From: Calendula officinalis
Taxonomy: Eukaryota > Streptophyta > Magnoliopsida > Asterales > Asteraceae
Assembly (NCBI GenBank): GCA_963853835.1
Contig: OY970822.1
Location: 20,245,058 to 20,309,057 of the forward strand
Length of the DNA: 64,000 bases
Direction: 5' to 3'
In this document: one piece after another, positions 62,176 through 64,000 of the stretch
Numbering within the stretch: the stretch's first letter is position 1
Layout of the letters: the number at the start of each line of letters is the position of its first letter
Translations under genes and position numbers: made by a program
The notes under the pieces: generated by a model
The model's database searches: none
What the model saw: only the letters and a program-made list of their open reading frames with translations
What the model was told of the DNA's origin: nothing

Positions 62176-63430
62176 TAATACATATTCACTTCGAATTTTT
62201 GGGCCCCTCAACTTATTAAATACACAAACACAAAATGCTGATACCCACATAAAATACTCACTTTTATTCAAATGGACCTCACATTTTCGTCTCTTCTTCA
62301 TTCGACGAAGTGAAACACCAACCGACCATCAGTAACCAAAGAAGGATGCATACCAATGATATCAAAGAAGGATGCATACCAATTGTATCAGTTGACCGAT
62401 GGTCACTGACACCACTCATTGGCACTCGTCTAATAAATTCAAACAACCAAATCTCAAAAATCTCTCAAAAACGACATATAGAAAATGACCCAACAACGAC
62501 TAAGCTAACATTTGTTAACTCATTTCACATCAATATAAAATTTTAAAGTTCAAATCACATATTTATGAATCTCGCAAAACCAAAACCATATTTTGCGGAT
62601 CTATGTAGAGAGAAAAAAGATGATTAGTAACTTTTAGGTTTATTCGTTATTGGTTATGCTACAGTTACGTTCATGCATTGTTACTTTGAAGATTTGGCAT
62701 AGTATATGCTTAAAAATAAGTTGTAAAAATGGAATGACTAATTTAAATTTAAATTTCATTAACTAAAAGTACTTTAATATATTTTAAAAACGACATGTAG
62801 GATTTTGCTAAGGTGTCAACGTAAAGACTAACACGTGACATATTAATATCCTAGAATAATTGTATTAATTCACAATATAATCTTCTCATTAAAATGATCC
62901 AAGAGGTTTCTGTTTTAGTCTTTTAGATACACACAATTTGGGAGAGATCCATTTTGTCGTGTTTGACCCGGTTAATGAATAAAATAAGAATTACTTGCTT
63001 GATCGCTTAGATATCAAACATAACCAAAATTGATCTGATAATAACCGGACCAAATCAAAACCTGTGCTCACTAATTTGAGCTAATACAGTACGGTGCAGG
63101 GCTGGAACGCAACACGTACTTAAAATTCTTTGATCGGCATTCAAATTTTGATTATTTCAATCATTACTCTACCAGCACAAAGATACAAACAGATATAAAA
63201 TTCAAACAAACAGATCAAATTTGCTTCAATCAACAAACACGATACACGTTTACCTAAACAACAAAATTTATATTAAATACCAGTAAAATGAAATGGTACA
63301 ATTGATAGTATTTCCTAGATAATCAGCTTTATTAGCTTACAACATAACTCAAGATTCCAACAAACATGGATTCCCAATTAAAGTGGTACACAAAAAAAGA
63401 TGAAAACATTACCAGTTCCACCATTAAAGA
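62176..63430. other. Intergenic stretch downstream of the RALF gene
   Basis: No gene is seen. A direct repeat of AAAGAAGGATGCATACCAAT occurs twice near 62338-62384. The part next to 63431 is presumably the RALF 3' untranslated region. Confidence 0.5.
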
Positions 63431-63769
63431 TCATGTATTTATAGCATCTCTAGCACACAATGTAATGATTTCACATCCTCTGTTGTAAGGGTTTGCAACC
63501 CCATTTCCTCTGCAATTGTAATATGAAGCACCAGGTGTACCACAAGGTACAACATCCCTCCTTAAAGTCTCATAACTTATATACCTTTTCCTCATCAACA
63601 ACAGCCTCCTTCGGCTTTCAGACTCCATCATCTCATCTTCTGCACAAACCCTTGAATCAAGATCGTGTTTTTTCACTGAATTAGGGTTCTTTATTGAAAC
63701 CCCACTTGAGATTTTTATCTGGGTGTGCAACAACATCGAAGAAAATAGTAAAAAAATCAAAGCTTTCAT
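63431..63769 (-). CDS. RALF (rapid alkalinization factor) peptide precursor
   Basis: 112 residues, intronless, as usual for this family. Residues 1-22 form a signal peptide (MKALIFLLFSSMLLH). The propeptide ends at an RRxL-type site, RRRLLL (53-58), for the S1P subtilase. The mature peptide carries YISY (63-66), the receptor-binding motif, and four cysteines at 76, 86, 99 and 105. Their spacing, C-x9-C-x12-C-x5-C, is the RALF pattern with ASYYNC and NPYNRGC. RALFs are secreted and act through FERONIA-type receptor kinases with LLG co-receptors on wall growth, pH and immunity. The segment after YISY (VVPCGTPG) differs from the common VPCSRRG form. The frame is intact; which RALF it is cannot be told. 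Confidence 0.95.
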   Translation of the reverse strand: MKALIFLLFSSMLLHTQIKISSGVSIKNPNSVKKHDLDSRVCAEDEMMESESRRRLLLMRKRYISYETLRRDVVPCGTPGASYYNCRGNGVANPYNRGCEIITLCARDAINT

Positions 63770-64000
63770 TTGGGGATTCTTGAAACTGGTTTGGAATTGG
63801 ATAGAGAAGATGTAATGTGATTGGGGGATCTTTGATGGTGGTGCAATAAATGAGGGGTGGTAATTGAGTGAATGTCATGGCATCTCACCTACAAAATAAG
63901 AATGAAAAATCTCCTAACTCATGTGTCCCACATTACACCATTGATGGTCACAAAAAAAGTAAATGTGTACGAAAGAATCCTACTGTTCTAATAATATAAA
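63770..64000 (-). promoter_or_regulatory. RALF 5' flank
   Basis: This is the upstream side of the RALF gene and is presumed to contain its leader and promoter. No convincing TATA box was found before the window ends. Confidence 0.4.

Overview
This is a plant nuclear window, most likely from a eudicot. It carries intron-bearing plant genes (RAD50, S-adenosylhomocysteine hydrolase, RALF and a wall-associated GUB_WAK protein), plant-type LTR retrotransposons primed by initiator tRNA-Met, Helitrons and MITEs, all in AT-rich DNA. The repeat style resembles Asteraceae, but that is only an impression.

Layout. 1-14475: a Ty1/copia element on the minus strand (SIRE-like gag, 959-bp 5' LTR at its right end, 3' end beyond the window). 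It is split by a complete but decayed plus-strand Ty1/copia element at 1608-9741 with 722-bp LTRs and a TGAAA target duplication. The outer copia itself sits in a minus-strand Ty3/gypsy (Athila/Tat-like) remnant, 14476-17434 with an LTR-like flank to about 18860. 18863-24235: two 5'-truncated LINEs of one family, a PIF/Harbinger-type MITE and a Stowaway MITE. 25805-29157: a Helitron containing a 2574-bp solo LTR. 30028-32453: a small MULE-type MITE followed by a two-exon GUB_WAK gene whose intron holds another MITE. 33928-37929: a second Helitron ending in a helicase C-terminus. 38950-41284: an LTR plus leader of a gypsy-type element. 42109-44566: a PIF/Harbinger element carrying only its Myb/SANT-like ORF1, and a related MITE.

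45987-52718 (minus) is a full-length 26-exon RAD50 gene. I could join it in frame to 1312 residues, using one GC-AG intron. Upstream of it lie a fragment of chloroplast rbcL (53.5-53.9 kb), a second LTR of the 39-kb type, and myosin exons (55.8-56.9 kb) next to a Helitron 3' end at 57566. 58276-59861 is an intact two-exon SAHH gene (485 aa). 60594-62175 is a minus-strand Helitron with a helicase remnant, interrupted by a 974-bp MULE-like element with 9-bp target duplications. 63431-63769 (minus) is a RALF peptide gene.

The host genes do not form an operon or a shared pathway: RAD50 works in DNA double-strand-break repair, SAHH in the methyl cycle, RALF in cell-wall signalling, and the GUB_WAK protein probably at the wall. 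Most of the rest is layered transposon insertion, for which target duplications and termini can be read directly. I found no evidence of a novel multi-gene system. The most unusual observations are the recurrent Helitron family with gene fragments beside it, the organellar insert, and the non-canonical RAD50 splice donor.
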